Origin: Stutzerimonas stutzeri
GTDB taxonomy: Bacteria > Pseudomonadota > Gammaproteobacteria > Pseudomonadales > Pseudomonadaceae
Direction of reading: 5' to 3'
Length of the DNA stretch: 64,000 nucleotides
NCBI GenBank assembly: GCA_019056435.1
Contig: CP077641.1
Span: forward strand, 4,030,001-4,094,000
This document shows positions 52,842 through 63,339 of the stretch, one piece after another (positions within the stretch are counted from its first letter, which is position 1; each line of letters begins with the position of its first letter). A model generated the notes under the pieces. It saw only the letters and a list, made by a program, of their open reading frames with translations, was not told where the DNA came from and made no database searches. Both the position numbers and the translations under genes were made by a program.

Positions 52842-53768
52842 ATGACTTCCAAGCTGGAACAACTCAAGCAGTTCACCACCGTCGTCGCCGACACCGGCGA
52901 TCTTGACGCCATTGCCCGCTTGAAACCGGTGGACGCCACCACCAATCCTTCCCTGCTGCTCAAGGCGGCGAGCCTGCCGCGCTACGCCGAGCACCTGCAG
53001 GCAGCGATGTCCCAGTGCAAGGGCGATATCGGTCTGGGTTGCGACCTGTTTGCCGTTGCCGTCGGCCAGGAAGTGCTCAAGCTGATTCCAGGGCGGATTT
53101 CTACCGAAGTCGATGCGCGGCTGTCCTTCGATGCCAAGGCGATGGTGCAGCGCGGCGAACGCCTGATCGGGCTCTACGAGAAGGCTGGCGTGTCGCGTGA
53201 TCGCGTTCTGATCAAGCTTGCCTCCACCTGGGAGGGTATCCGCGCCGCCGAACAACTGGAGAAATCCGGCATCCAGACCAACCTCACGTTGCTCTTTTCC
53301 TTCACCCAGGCCGCGGCCTGCGCCGATGCCGGCGTGTTCCTCATCTCGCCCTTCGTTGGCCGCATCTATGACTGGTACAAGAAGCACGAGGGCCGCGACT
53401 ACGTGGGCGCCGAGGACCCGGGCGTGCAGTCCGTCAGCCGGATCTACGATTACTACAAGGGCAACGACTTCAAGACAGTGGTGATGGGTGCGAGCTTCCG
53501 CAACGTTGGCCAGATCGAGGCACTGGCAGGATGCGATCGTCTGACCATCAGCCCGGAACTGCTGGGTCAGCTGGCTGACATGCAGGGCTCGCTGGAGCGC
53601 GCACTCGAGCCAGGCCGTGCGTCCGAACCGCGTATCGCCATGGACGAAGTCGGCTTCCGCTGGGGCCTGAACGAGGACGCCATGGCGACCGAAAAACTCG
53701 CCGAGGGGATTCGTCAATTCGCGCGGGATCAGGAGAAGCTGGAAGCCCTGCTGCCAACCAAGCTGTAA
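52842..53768 (+). CDS. tal: Transaldolase
   Basis: 308 residues, class I transaldolase of the TalB type in the pentose phosphate pathway. Landmarks: [28 protein letters not shown], the Schiff-base Lys in [31 protein letters not shown] and [13 protein letters not shown]. Start by GAGG upstream of [10 protein letters not shown]. It follows dusA and is convergent with the STAS gene, whose stop is adjacent. Confidence 0.96.
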   Translation: MTSKLEQLKQFTTVVADTGDLDAIARLKPVDATTNPSLLLKAASLPRYAEHLQAAMSQCKGDIGLGCDLFAVAVGQEVLKLIPGRISTEVDARLSFDAKAMVQRGERLIGLYEKAGVSRDRVLIKLASTWEGIRAAEQLEKSGIQTNLTLLFSFTQAAACADAGVFLISPFVGRIYDWYKKHEGRDYVGAEDPGVQSVSRIYDYYKGNDFKTVVMGASFRNVGQIEALAGCDRLTISPELLGQLADMQGSLERALEPGRASEPRIAMDEVGFRWGLNEDAMATEKLAEGIRQFARDQEKLEALLPTKL

Positions 53769-54251
53769 TCAGGAACGTTCCAGCGCCGTCACGAGGTCGC
53801 GAAAGGCCTCGCGATTGGATTCGTTGAGGCTCATCAGGATGCGATGGGCCTCCAATACCTTGCTCTTCACCACGTCCTCGGACTGGTCCTGACTCGGCAG
53901 ATCGGCCAGTTGGTCAGGCGTCGGCAAAGGCTGATCGACAATGTTGAACACCTGGTCGAAGCCCATGGACTGAAGCAGCCGGGTGATGTCCTCGTGCGTC
54001 GTCACCAGGGTGGGCAGCATGCCGATCTTCTGCCGCGAAAGAATGGACAGCTTCGCAAGCAGGCCCAGAGTCGTGCTGTCGATGCTGCGGCTTTCGGTGA
54101 GATCGATCACGATGGCGGAGAAATTGAGCGACGAAAAGATCTTTTCGATCGTCGCGTCCAGCGCCGAACAGAGCGTCAAACGGATCTCGCCGACGAACTT
54201 CAGGACAAAGGTCCCATCCTGCTCCGCGAACTGGATCGTACCAGTGCTCAT
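53769..54251 (-). CDS. STAS-domain anti-anti-sigma factor-like protein
   Basis: 160 residues. STAS fold in residues 1-100 with the phosphorylatable serine in ESRSIDSTTLGLLAKL. A C-terminal helical extension (LEAHRILMSLNESNREAFRD) follows. The preceding gene encodes a response regulator with a PP2C phosphatase, which would dephosphorylate this protein, as in partner-switching systems. The ATGA overlap links them. Confidence 0.88.
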   Translation of the reverse strand: MSTGTIQFAEQDGTFVLKFVGEIRLTLCSALDATIEKIFSSLNFSAIVIDLTESRSIDSTTLGLLAKLSILSRQKIGMLPTLVTTHEDITRLLQSMGFDQVFNIVDQPLPTPDQLADLPSQDQSEDVVKSKVLEAHRILMSLNESNREAFRDLVTALERS

Positions 54252-55430
54252 GCAAGGTTCCTGCTCAATACCAGCAATGCGATGTCATCCGGCATATCGT
54301 CCAGGCCGGCCAGGCCGAACACGCGGCGCAGCCCTCAAGGTGCCGCCGGCATTGGCTACGAGCCCGGGCAGTCCCGCCTCCTTCTCTTTGAGCGTCTCGC
54401 CGGGCAAAAGGTCCAGAATGCCATCGGACAACAGCGTCAGGCTGAAGGACGCCGGCAGCTCGATTTCGTAATTGTCGTATGTCGCTTCGGCGAACAGGCC
54501 CACGGGGAGACCACGGCCTTCGAGATAACGCGCCTGCCCTTCGGTATAGAGGACCGGCATCGGCAGGTGCCCCCCGATGCTGTAGTGCAGCAGGTTGCGC
54601 TCCTGATCGATCACGCCGCCGAGCATGGTCACGTGCTTGCCGAGCTTGCAGTTGATCAGGCCGCGGTTGATGTGGTCGAGCACCTCGGACGGCTTGAATT
54701 CGCGAAGCACACCGCCGCGCCGCGACTCGTAGAGCAAACGCGTGGTCATGAACTTCAACAACACGGTTACGAACGCGGACGAGGCGCCGTGGCCGGACAC
54801 ATCTGCCAGGTAGAAGCCGATGCGGTGTTCATCGACGCGGAAGTAATCGACGAAGTCGCCGGAGAGGTAGAGCGAGGGGATGATCAGGTGTGAAAACTGG
54901 AAATCGTCGATGCTGCAAGGCGTGTCCGGCAGCATGTTCATCTGCACCTGGCGGCCCGCGTCCTGGTCCTCCTGCAGGAGATGCAGGCTGGCCTGCAGGT
55001 CGCGGTTGGCCGTTTCGAGCTGTTCGCGGTAGCGGCGGTTCTCCAGCCGCAAGCGCGAACGATCCAGCGCCCGTCGCACCGAGTGCTCGAGCATCGCCAG
55101 ATCTTCCAGGGGTTTGATCAGGTAATCCGCAGCCCCAAGGCGCAGCGCCTCGACCGCATCGCTCATTACGCCGGCACCGGAAACGACAATTACCGGCAGG
55201 TCGGCCTGGCGTTCGGTCACGAGGCGAATCAGCTCCAGGCCGTCCATCTGCGGCATGCGCAGGTCGCAGATGATCAGATCCGGATGCTCGGCATCGAACA
55301 GCTCCATGCCGCGCGGCCCGTTGGGCGCCTGCAGAACCCTGAATCCGCTGTCGTCCAGATAGGCAGCCAGGCTGGCTCGCACTACGTCGTCGTCATCAAT
55401 GATCAGCAGCGTCGCGCTTGGGTTCTGCAT
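54248..55430 (-). pseudogene. Response regulator with PP2C/SpoIIE phosphatase domain, one frameshift
   Basis: 393 residues after correcting one extra base near 54335. Receiver domain: LLIIDDDDVVRASLAAYLDD with the acidic pair, phospho-Asp in LIICDLRMPQMDG, Lys in YLIKPLED. A coiled linker (YREQLETANRDLQASLHLLQ) leads to a SpoIIE phosphatase (IPSLYLSGDFVDYF, YLADVSGHGASSAFV, LLSDGILDLLPG). The corrected end reads FGLAGLDDMPDDIALLVLSR, and its TGA overlaps the STAS start. Confidence 0.85.
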
Positions 55431-55632
55431 GGTCCTACCAGGCGGTATCGCCAGGATGTGGCGAGCATCGGCCCCGCGCGGGCGCTGGGCATGGGATCTT
55501 TTCAAGGCGCAGACGGTACTCCCATACGACATGCGTTTCAAGCCAGAGGCAGGCGCTCGGTCCATCGCTTTACAGCCATGATTGACGGGCGTTATAAGGG
55601 CCCGGGGGCCATAGCAACGAAAGGACGAAACC

Positions 55633-55932
55633 ATGACCCAGCGCGACCGGGACTACAGCGAGAAACGAGACTTCATCCGCATGCAGATCGAGACGGCCGT
55701 GACCCTGACTCACGCCGGCCAGACCTTCGAGGCCGTCTGCCAAGACCTTTCCAGCACCGGCATGCAGGTTCTGGCAGCTACTCAGCTGAGCATGGGCGAC
55801 CAGGTAAAGGTGCAGATCCCATCCGAACACGCCGAACTGAAGGGGCTGGACGCGCAAACCGAAGTGGTGCGCGTCGGCACCCATGGCGACGGCCGTCAGA
55901 GCCTGGGGCTGAGCATCCTTTCGATGAACTGA
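55633..55932 (+). CDS. PilZ-domain c-di-GMP-binding protein
   Basis: 99 residues with the PilZ signature RxxxR (KRDFIRMQIE) and the D/NxSxxG motif (DLSSTGMQV). A single-domain receptor that would link cyclic-di-GMP to motility or surface behaviour. GAAAGGA lies upstream. It is divergent from the response regulator gene and followed by a strong terminator. Confidence 0.9.
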   Translation: MTQRDRDYSEKRDFIRMQIETAVTLTHAGQTFEAVCQDLSSTGMQVLAATQLSMGDQVKVQIPSEHAELKGLDAQTEVVRVGTHGDGRQSLGLSILSMN

Positions 55933-55955
55933 GCGAAGCCCGCGGAAAACAAAAC

Positions 55956-55983
55956 GGGAGCGCCTCAAGCGCTCCCGTTTTTT
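55956..55983. terminator. Bidirectional terminator between PilZ gene and mlaA
   Basis: AACGGGAGCGC, CTCAA loop, GCGCTCCCGTT, with T7 to the right and A-rich sequence to the left, so it works for both convergent genes. Confidence 0.9.
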
Positions 55984-56008
55984 TGTTTCAGGCTGTTATC
56001 GCCACGCC

Positions 56009-56709
56009 TTAGAAGTCGTCTTCGACCTGGCCATCCTGCACTCGGAACTCGCGATTCTGCAGGTAGGCGTTACGAATGAAGATGTAGCGATCACCCGTGA
56101 TCATCCGCTCGGCCGAAAGTAGGTCGGCTCGCGTATCCACCACATCGACCGCACGCGTGATATTGCGGGTCGGAATGTGATCCATATGCGGGTAAGGCTG
56201 CAGGAATGCATCCGGCACACGACCCGCGGCGTCACGCACCGTGCTCGGTCCCAGCAGTGGCAGCACTACATAAGGACCACTGCCCAGGCCCCAGGCGCCA
56301 AGGGTCTGACCGAAGTCCTCGTCATTCTTCTGCAGGCCCATGCGGGTCGCCACGTCGAAGAACCCCAGCACGCCAAAGGTGGTGTTGAAGAGAATCCGGC
56401 TGGTATCGATCCCGGCATCGCGGACCTTGCCCTGCAACAGGTCGTTGGTCAGCACCACCACGTCGCCAAGGTTGCTGAACACGTTGCCGACGCCTGTTTC
56501 GAGAAAGTCCGGTGTGACCTTCTGATAGCCCTGCGCCAACGGCTTGAGCGTATAGGTGTCGACGGTGTCGTTGAAGCGGAAGACCACGCGGTTCACCCTT
56601 CCCAGGGATCCTCTTCAGCCGCCAGCGACGAGGTCGCTCCCAGCATGGTCAGCGCCGCGACCAGCGTGACCTTGAAATATCCGAACCAATCCTTGCCGAT
56701 CGATCGCAT
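56009..56709 (-). pseudogene. mlaA: MlaA (VacJ) lipid-asymmetry lipoprotein-like, one frameshift
   Basis: 233 residues after restoring one A near 56597 (EDPWEG joined to MNRVVFRFNDTVD). The real start is ATG 56709 with a signal sequence (FKVTLVAALTMLGATSSLAA); I see no clear lipobox. Family landmarks: NRVVFRFNDTVDTYTLKPLA, FNTTFGVLGFFDVAT, FGQTLGAWGLGSGPYVVLPL. It removes phospholipids from the outer leaflet of the outer membrane with the Mla pathway. Confidence 0.88.
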
Positions 56710-56933
56710 CGCTGCATCCTCTTGTTCGCGTGGCAGCTGCCCATGAAAGCGCAGCAGTATAAGACCTTTCCGACGACTTCAGTCAGCCGTCAGTCACGCC
56801 CGCAACATACTGCAAACAGCGCAACGAACTCGCCCGGGCGCAACCTATCGAAACAGACAGGTCCGGTTTGCTGGTTTAGGCTTCACATGAGCACCGGCCT
56901 TGAGAAGTCGCACCAACCACAGAGGGAAGCAAG

Positions 56934-57200
56934 ATGTCCGAACATGACCTGCAGTCGCAACTGCTCGAGTTGCGCAGTCAACTGGCGCAGGACACGCCGC
57001 TGACTGAAGAAGAACGCGCGGAGCTGCAACTGATTGCGCGTGATATCGAGTTACGCCTGGCCAACCAGGAGATGGTCGATCAGAACGACTCGCTCGTCGA
57101 CGGCGTGAACCTCGCGGTCGAGCGCTTCGAGGTCAGCCACCCCAACACCGCTATGACGCTGCGCAACATCATGCAGACCCTGGCGAACATGGGGATTTAG
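56934..57200 (+). CDS. DUF4404 family protein
   Basis: 88 residues, start supported by AGGGAAG upstream. Two charged helices (LQSQLLELRSQLAQDTPLTE, ELQLIARDIELRLANQE) and the end TAMTLRNIMQTLANMGI. A small helical protein conserved in Pseudomonas; function unknown. It lies between mlaA and queF as in related genomes. Confidence 0.85.
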   Translation: MSEHDLQSQLLELRSQLAQDTPLTEEERAELQLIARDIELRLANQEMVDQNDSLVDGVNLAVERFEVSHPNTAMTLRNIMQTLANMGI

Positions 57201-57264
57201 AGCAGCTCGAGGAAACGCGGAGGGCCGGGCGATGGCTCTGCCTGACCTTCCGCATAACGGAAGG

Positions 57265-58095
57265 CTATTGCCGGACGAGGCGCCCATTGTCGATGGGCAG
57301 GTTCTCGGTGCTGCGGTAGGGATTGATATCCAACCCGCCGCGGCGCACGTAACGGGCATGGACGCTCAGGCGTTGCGGCTTCAGCAAGCGCTGAAGATCG
57401 AGAAAGATGCGCTCGACGCATTGCTCATGGAAATCGGCATGCTGGCGAAAGCTCACCAGATAGGCCAACAGGCTCGAATGATCCAGTGCGGCACCCTGAT
57501 AATCGATGACCACGGTGCCCCAGTCGGGCTGCCCCGTCACCGGGCAGTTGGATTTGAGGAGATGGCTGTACAGGCACTCCTCCACCTGACGGGCCGGCTC
57601 GCAGCGCAGCAGGGCGGCGCACGGTGCGTCGTAATTGTCGATCGCCACGTCCAGCGCGTCGATGCAGACTCCCTCCGGCAGCACGATGCCCTGTGCAGCC
57701 ACCTCCTCCAGCGTTCTCAGCCTGACGCCAACCGGCTTGCCCGCCGCCGCGGACAGGTCACGCGTCACCACCTCGGCCAGCGCTTCGCGACTGTCGAAGC
57801 GGGACTGGTTCAGCGAATTCAGATAAAGCTTGAATGACTTAGATTCGATGATGTTCGGCGAGTCGGCCGGGATGCTGAACTCGCCGATCGCCACCACCGG
57901 CTTGCCGGACGGCAGCAGCCACGACAGCTCATAGCAGTTCCAGATATCGACGCCGCGATACGGCAGCGTCTCGGCCGTCAGCCCCAGCTCCGCCCACTTC
58001 GGCGCGCGGGGGATGGGAAACAGCTGCTCGGGGCTGTAGGTCGCGACGTAGGCACTCGTCTTGCCCAGCGGCGAATGTTCGGCGGGATGCTGCAT
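57265..58095 (-). CDS. queF: NADPH-dependent 7-cyano-7-deazaguanine reductase
   Basis: 276 residues, the long bimodular QueF form. It reduces preQ0 to preQ1 in queuosine synthesis. Visible: the QueF signature around [17 protein letters not shown], the catalytic Cys in [15 protein letters not shown], and [11 protein letters not shown]. Intact; start [20 protein letters not shown] is standard for Pseudomonas. Confidence 0.96.
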   Translation of the reverse strand: MQHPAEHSPLGKTSAYVATYSPEQLFPIPRAPKWAELGLTAETLPYRGVDIWNCYELSWLLPSGKPVVAIGEFSIPADSPNIIESKSFKLYLNSLNQSRFDSREALAEVVTRDLSAAAGKPVGVRLRTLEEVAAQGIVLPEGVCIDALDVAIDNYDAPCAALLRCEPARQVEECLYSHLLKSNCPVTGQPDWGTVVIDYQGAALDHSSLLAYLVSFRQHADFHEQCVERIFLDLQRLLKPQRLSVHARYVRRGGLDINPYRSTENLPIDNGRLVRQ

Positions 58096-58170
58096 GGCGG
58101 AAACCTGTACGAAAAACGGCCGACAGTGTATCGGGTTGCGGTGCTTTTATCATCGCAACCCGATACGGCC

Positions 58171-58950
58171 TTACTGGCGCATCCCGCGCCCGCTGGTCAA
58201 CAGCCGGATCGACCAGAGGTACAACAGCACGGCGGCGATCAGCATGAAGGTAATGGCGATACCGATGCGGATGTCCGACACGCCAAGGATGCCGTAGCGG
58301 AACGCGTTGACCATGTGCAGGATCGGGTTGGCCAGCGACAGGGTCTGCCAGAACGGCGACAGCAGGTGGATCGAGTAGAACACCCCACCCAGGTAGGTCA
58401 GAGGCGTGAGCACGAAGGTCGGGATGATCGAGATGTCGTCGAAATTGCGTGCGAACACCGCATTGATGAAACCGCCCAACGCGAAGATCGTCGAGGTCAG
58501 GGTGATGACGAGCAGCGTCACGCCGAGGTGATGCACTTGAAGATCGGTGAAGAACATCGACAGCAGGGTAACGATCACCGCGACCGCCAGGCCTCGGGTT
58601 ATGCCGCCCAGCGCGAAGCCGATGAGGATCACGTGTGGCGAGACGGGCGAGACCAGCAGCTCCTCGATCGAGCGCTGGAATTTGCTGCTGAAGAAACTCG
58701 ACACCACGTTGCTGTACGAGTTGGTGATCACCGACATCATGATCAGGCCCGGCACGATGTACTGCATGTAGGTAAAGCCGTCCATCTCACCGATGCGCTC
58801 ACCGATGAGATTGCCGAAGATCACGAAGTACAACACCATCGTGATCGCCGGGGGCAGGAGCGTCTGCGGCCAGATGCGGGTGTAGCGGCGGATTTCGCGA
58901 TGGACGATGGTCTGCAACGCCACCAGGTTCGGGCGGAATTCTGCGTTCAT
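58171..58950 (-). CDS. ABC-2 type transporter permease (YadH-like)
   Basis: 259 residues with six membrane segments (TLLPPAITMVLYFVIFGNLI, GLIMMSVITNSYSNVV, VTLLVITLTSTIFALGGFIN) and the family motif GLIMMSVI...SSFFSSKFQRSIEELL. Forms an exporter with the ATPase whose gene overlaps by 4 bp. Substrate unknown. Confidence 0.92.
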   Translation of the reverse strand: MNAEFRPNLVALQTIVHREIRRYTRIWPQTLLPPAITMVLYFVIFGNLIGERIGEMDGFTYMQYIVPGLIMMSVITNSYSNVVSSFFSSKFQRSIEELLVSPVSPHVILIGFALGGITRGLAVAVIVTLLSMFFTDLQVHHLGVTLLVITLTSTIFALGGFINAVFARNFDDISIIPTFVLTPLTYLGGVFYSIHLLSPFWQTLSLANPILHMVNAFRYGILGVSDIRIGIAITFMLIAAVLLYLWSIRLLTSGRGMRQ

Positions 58951-59879
58951 TGGGCCACCTTGGGCAGGTTGTTTTCCACCATCGACACGAACAGCTCCTC
59001 CAGCCGGTTGGTCTTGTTGCGCAGGCTCAGCACCTCGATGCCCTGCGCCGAGAGCATGCGGAACAGCTCGGTCACGCCCTGGCTCTTCTCGACCTGCACT
59101 TCCAGCGTGTGGTGGTCGACCAAACGCGCGGGATACGGCCCGAGTTCCGGGGGCACCAGCTGCGATTCCTTGAGGTCGAGCAGGAAGGTCTCGACGTGCA
59201 ACTGCTTGAGCAGCTCACGCATGCTGGTGTTCTTGACGATCTGGCCGTGGTCGATGATGCCGATGTTGCGACAGAGCTGTTCGGCCTCTTCCAGGTAATG
59301 CGTGGTCAGGATGATCGTGATGCCTTCCCGGTTGAGCTCGGTCAGGAAGGACCACATCGAGCGGCGCAGTTCGATATCGACCCCCGCAGTGGGTTCGTCG
59401 AGGATCAGCAACCGCGGCCGGTGGATCAGCGCCCGCGCAATCATCAGGCGTCGCTTCATGCCACCGGACAGCATGCGCGACGAGACATCGCGCTTGTCCC
59501 AGAGGCCCAGCTGGTTGAGGTATTGCTCGGCGCGCTCCTTGGCGACTTTCGCCGGAATGCCGTAGTAGCCGGCCTGGGTGACCAGGATGTCGAACGCCTT
59601 TTCGAACTGGTTGAAGTTGAATTCCTGCGGCACCACGCCCAGGCAGCGTTTGAGGCCGCTGGGGTCGCGATCCAGATCATGGCCGAACACGTTGACCGTG
59701 CCGCTGGTCTTGTTCACCAGAGTCGAGAGGATGCCGATGGTGGTGGATTTGCCCGCCCCGTTGGGCCCGAGCAACGCAAAGAAGTCGCCTTCGGCCACGT
59801 CGAGGTCGATGCCCTTGAGGGCCTGGAAGCCGTTTCCGTAAACCTTGGTCAACTGCCGAATGGACAGAGCAGTAGTCAT
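58947..59879 (-). CDS. ABC transporter ATP-binding protein (YadG-like)
   Basis: 310 residues from MTTALSIRQLTKVYG. Walker A GPNGAGKST, Q-loop VPQEFNF, signature LSGGMKRRL, Walker B LLILDEPTAGVD and H-loop THYLEEAE are complete. A start four codons upstream is possible. With the permease it forms an efflux system of the DRR/Nod type. Confidence 0.95.
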   Translation of the reverse strand: MTTALSIRQLTKVYGNGFQALKGIDLDVAEGDFFALLGPNGAGKSTTIGILSTLVNKTSGTVNVFGHDLDRDPSGLKRCLGVVPQEFNFNQFEKAFDILVTQAGYYGIPAKVAKERAEQYLNQLGLWDKRDVSSRMLSGGMKRRLMIARALIHRPRLLILDEPTAGVDIELRRSMWSFLTELNREGITIILTTHYLEEAEQLCRNIGIIDHGQIVKNTSMRELLKQLHVETFLLDLKESQLVPPELGPYPARLVDHHTLEVQVEKSQGVTELFRMLSAQGIEVLSLRNKTNRLEELFVSMVENNLPKVAQ

Positions 59880-60117
59880 ATGAGAATGCACGCAACGCTG
59901 AGGGATTCACCGTACATAAGGGCAGCACGAGACAATTACAACCGCACCGTTCAAAGCTTCCGCCCGAGGTCAGCCCTCCCCAAAACTGCCCCTCCAGAAC
60001 TCCCCCTCACCGTTCCGGTCATTAACTGATACCAATCGCATCAAACGGTCCCTTCACCGTCTTGGGCCCAGTGCCTATGCTCAAACAGGACGCCACTCGC
60101 TCAACAAGGAAACCTTC

Positions 60118-62565
60118 ATGACCCTGCTCTGGCTGCTCGTATTACTCATTGGCATCGCCATGATCGCTCACTTGCGGGTGTCGCCTGTCCCGGCGCTGAT
60201 CATGGTCGCCGCCTACCTTTCGCTGATGGGCGCCGCGTACGAGACGCCGGCCTGGCTGATGGTCATCCTGTGGCTGATATTCGCGGCGGTCGCCGTGCCG
60301 CTCCTGCTTCCGGATCTGCGCATCAAATACTTCAGCGCACCGATGTTCGACTGGTTCAAGAAGGTGCTACCGCCCATCTCCGACACCGAGCGCGATGCCA
60401 TCGATGCCGGGACCGTCTGGTGGGACGGCCAGCTGTTCAGCGGCAAGCCCGACTGGGACGTGCTCCTGGCCTACCCCAAGGCGAAGCTGACCGAAGAGGA
60501 ACAGGCGTTTCTCGACGGCCCGACCGAAACGCTCTGCGCCATGGTCAGCGACTGGGAGATCGGCCAGCGCCTGGATCTGCCGCAGGAGGCCTGGGACTAC
60601 ATCAAGGCCGAAGGCTTCTTCGCACTGATCATCCCGAAGGAATACGGCGGCAAGGGCTTTTCCGCCTATGCGCATTCGCAGATCGTGATGAAGCTCGCGA
60701 CCCGTAGCGGCGACCTGGCGACAACCGTCATGGTGCCCAACTCGCTCGGCCCGGCCGAATTGCTGATGCACTACGGCACCGAAGACCAACGCAACCACTA
60801 CCTGCCTCGCCTGGCCAATGGCACGGACATTCCCTGCTTCGCCCTGACCGGGCCTTATGCCGGATCCGACGCCGGGGCCATGAACGACACAGGCGTCATC
60901 TGCAAGGGCCAATGGCAAGGCGAGGAAGTGCTCGGCCTGCGTCTGAACTGGGAAAAGCGCTACATCACCCTTGGCCCGGTGGCCACGCTACTGGGCGTCG
61001 CCTTCAAGACCTACGACCCGGACCACCTCTTGAGCGACGAGGAAGAACTCGGCATCAGCCTGGCGCTCATCCCCACCGACACCGCGGGCGTGGAGATCGG
61101 CCGTCGGCACCTGCCGCTCGGTGCGGCATTCATGAACGGCCCCAACTGGGGCAAGGACGTATTCGTGCCGCTGGAAGCCATCATCGGCGGCCGTGACATG
61201 ATCGGCAAAGGCTGGATGATGCTGATGAACTGCCTGTCGGTCGGGCGCTCGATTTCGCTGCCGGCGACGGGCGTCAGCGCTGCCAAGACCTGCAGCTACG
61301 TCACTGGCCGCTACGCCAGCATCCGCGAACAGTTCAACGTGCCACTGGCCGCCTTCGAGGGCATTCAGGAGCCGCTGGCGCGGATCGGCGGCAACGCCTG
61401 GCTGATGGACAGCGCCCGTATCCTTACCGCCAATGCCGTCGATCTGGGCGAGAAGCCCTCGGTACTCTCCGCCATCCTCAAGTACCACCTGACCGAACGC
61501 GGCCGTGCCTGCGTCACCGACGCGATGGATATCCATGCGGGCAAGGGCATCATTATGGGGCCGAACAACTACCTCGGCCGGCTCTGGCTGTCAGCGCCGA
61601 TTTCAATCACGGTGGAGGGCGCGAACATTCTGTCGCGCAACCTGATGATCTTCGGCCAGGGCGCCATTCGCTGCCATCCGTTCGTGCTACGCGAAATGGA
61701 ACTGGTGCATGAACCCGATCGCGATGCAGCCGTCGTGAAGTTCGACAAGCTGCTCATGCAGCACATCGGTTTCGCTGTCAGCAACACCGCCAGCACCCTG
61801 GTGCTGGGCCTGACCTTCGGCCTGCTCGGCAAGGCGCCCGGCAACGACCTGACCCGCCCGTACTTCCGCGCCCTGGACCGTATCGCCGCCGCCTTCGCCA
61901 TGCTCGCCGACCTCTCGATGATGCTCCTCGGCGGCGAACTGAAGCGACGCGAGCGGCTTTCCGCCCGCCTCGGGGACGTGTTGAGCCATCTGTACCTGGC
62001 GTCGGCCGCGCTCAAGCGCTATCACGACCTCGGCCACCCGGCGGACCAGGCGCCGCTGTTGCGCTGGGCACTCGAAGACTGCCTGAACAAGGCCGAACAG
62101 GCGCTCGCCGACACGCTCGCCAATTTCCCGAACCGCCTGCTCGGCGTTGTGCTGCAGGTATTGGTCTTCCCATTCGGCGCGCGGCACAAGGGGCCGTCTG
62201 ACGAATTGGATGCTGAAGTGGCAGCTATCCTGGGTCGTCCCGAAGGCGATCCAGCCCTCGAACAGATCCTCGAAGGCGTGTACCGGCCGGCACGCGGTGA
62301 CCAAGCCCTGGTGGCCCTGCGTGACGCCTACGATGCACTGGTCGCTGCGCAACCGCTGCAGAAAAAGCTGCACAAGGCAATCAAGAGCGGCGACGTGAAG
62401 CCCGTCGCCGGAGAAAACCCGATCGATGCCGCCGTCGCCGCCGGCGTGCTGGACGGTGCCGAAGCCCAGCAACTGACTGAAGCGGAAGCCGCCAGACGCA
62501 AGGTCATCAGCGTCGACGACTTCGCCAAGGAAGACCTCGGCTACCAACCGGATCGGGTGAGGTAA
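60118..62565 (+). CDS. fadE: Acyl-CoA dehydrogenase FadE
   Basis: 815 residues, the long membrane-associated FadE form. Two N-terminal hydrophobic segments (LLWLLVLLIGIAMIAHL; MVILWLIFAAVAVPLLLP) precede the FAD-dependent domain: FFALIIPKEYGGKGFSAYAH, CFALTGPYAGSDAGAM, GPNWGKDVFVPLEAIIG, CVTDAMDIHAGKGIIMGPNN, TVEGANILSRNLMIFGQGAI. It catalyses the first step of fatty-acid beta-oxidation. Intact, 238 bp downstream of the divergent ABC gene. Confidence 0.95.
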   Translation: MTLLWLLVLLIGIAMIAHLRVSPVPALIMVAAYLSLMGAAYETPAWLMVILWLIFAAVAVPLLLPDLRIKYFSAPMFDWFKKVLPPISDTERDAIDAGTVWWDGQLFSGKPDWDVLLAYPKAKLTEEEQAFLDGPTETLCAMVSDWEIGQRLDLPQEAWDYIKAEGFFALIIPKEYGGKGFSAYAHSQIVMKLATRSGDLATTVMVPNSLGPAELLMHYGTEDQRNHYLPRLANGTDIPCFALTGPYAGSDAGAMNDTGVICKGQWQGEEVLGLRLNWEKRYITLGPVATLLGVAFKTYDPDHLLSDEEELGISLALIPTDTAGVEIGRRHLPLGAAFMNGPNWGKDVFVPLEAIIGGRDMIGKGWMMLMNCLSVGRSISLPATGVSAAKTCSYVTGRYASIREQFNVPLAAFEGIQEPLARIGGNAWLMDSARILTANAVDLGEKPSVLSAILKYHLTERGRACVTDAMDIHAGKGIIMGPNNYLGRLWLSAPISITVEGANILSRNLMIFGQGAIRCHPFVLREMELVHEPDRDAAVVKFDKLLMQHIGFAVSNTASTLVLGLTFGLLGKAPGNDLTRPYFRALDRIAAAFAMLADLSMMLLGGELKRRERLSARLGDVLSHLYLASAALKRYHDLGHPADQAPLLRWALEDCLNKAEQALADTLANFPNRLLGVVLQVLVFPFGARHKGPSDELDAEVAAILGRPEGDPALEQILEGVYRPARGDQALVALRDAYDALVAAQPLQKKLHKAIKSGDVKPVAGENPIDAAVAAGVLDGAEAQQLTEAEAARRKVISVDDFAKEDLGYQPDRVR

Positions 62566-62668
62566 CGCGTGCCCCATCCGCACGCACCAAGCAGAACCCT
62601 GCTGTTTTGGCGAAAAAACTCCGGAATAGAACCCCGGAACACCTGCAGACAGAACCGCACCAACCTCC

Positions 62669-62691
62669 CCCTCACCCCTCCGGGGTGAGGG
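62669..62691. terminator. Perfect hairpin downstream of fadE
   Basis: CCCTCACCCC, TCC loop, GGGGTGAGGG: a 10-bp perfect stem in the 366-bp gap 62566-62931. No T tract; may be a terminator or a dispersed intergenic repeat. I see no other feature in this gap. Confidence 0.5.
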
Positions 62692-62931
62692 CCGGGTCCG
62701 CGCTGGCTAATCGTCGCAACACCGGTACACCTGCACACTACATTGATAGCTACATCGCGACATCCCGCTGCCCCGGCCTCCAGCCGTGGAAAACCAAGCC
62801 CGCACAACCCGCGCCTGGCTTAACCCTCGGTCTCGAAAATCGAACCCCACCCCTACCAACGAGTCAACTAAGCACGCCCTACAACCGCGCCGCACCCTAT
62901 AATCGCGCGCCCAACTCGACACAGGTGAACC

Positions 62932-63339
62932 ATGGCCAACGCATACCACGATCACAACCTGGCACTGCTCGCCCATCTGCGCGGCATCCTCCTCGCCATG
63001 GGCGAATCCGAACAGGTCTCCGAGGAAAGCCATGCCCTTTTCCTAGAGCGCTTCGACGAATTGATCATGAACCTAAAGGACGTGCCGGCCGAACGCCACC
63101 TCGGCCAGGACCTCATCTGCCAGGTCTTTCACCGCTACCCGCAGATTGCCCACCTCGTCCCGCGCGACCTGCTCTGGTTCTTCGGGGGCGATTGCCTGCA
63201 CTTCATGCCAGACGAAGAAATCGAACTCTTCCAGCGCCTGGAAGAACGCCGCTACGAAGCCGAGCAGAACGACGAGCCGTTCGACTGGAACATGGAAAAG
63301 CAATTGCTGACGATGCCTGAGGAAGGCGCGCGGCACTGA
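62932..63339 (+). CDS. Conserved Pseudomonas protein of unknown function
   Basis: 135 residues, MANAYHDHNLALLAHLRGIL. Acidic and helical, with aromatic clusters (RDLLWFFGGDCLHFMPDEEI). The place after fadE matches the order in P. aeruginosa. No catalytic motif seen. Confidence 0.82.
   Translation: MANAYHDHNLALLAHLRGILLAMGESEQVSEESHALFLERFDELIMNLKDVPAERHLGQDLICQVFHRYPQIAHLVPRDLLWFFGGDCLHFMPDEEIELFQRLEERRYEAEQNDEPFDWNMEKQLLTMPEEGARH

Noticed and set aside
58950-60029. 359-codon open frame antisense to the ABC ATPase
   Set aside because: Shadow of a complete ATP-binding protein.
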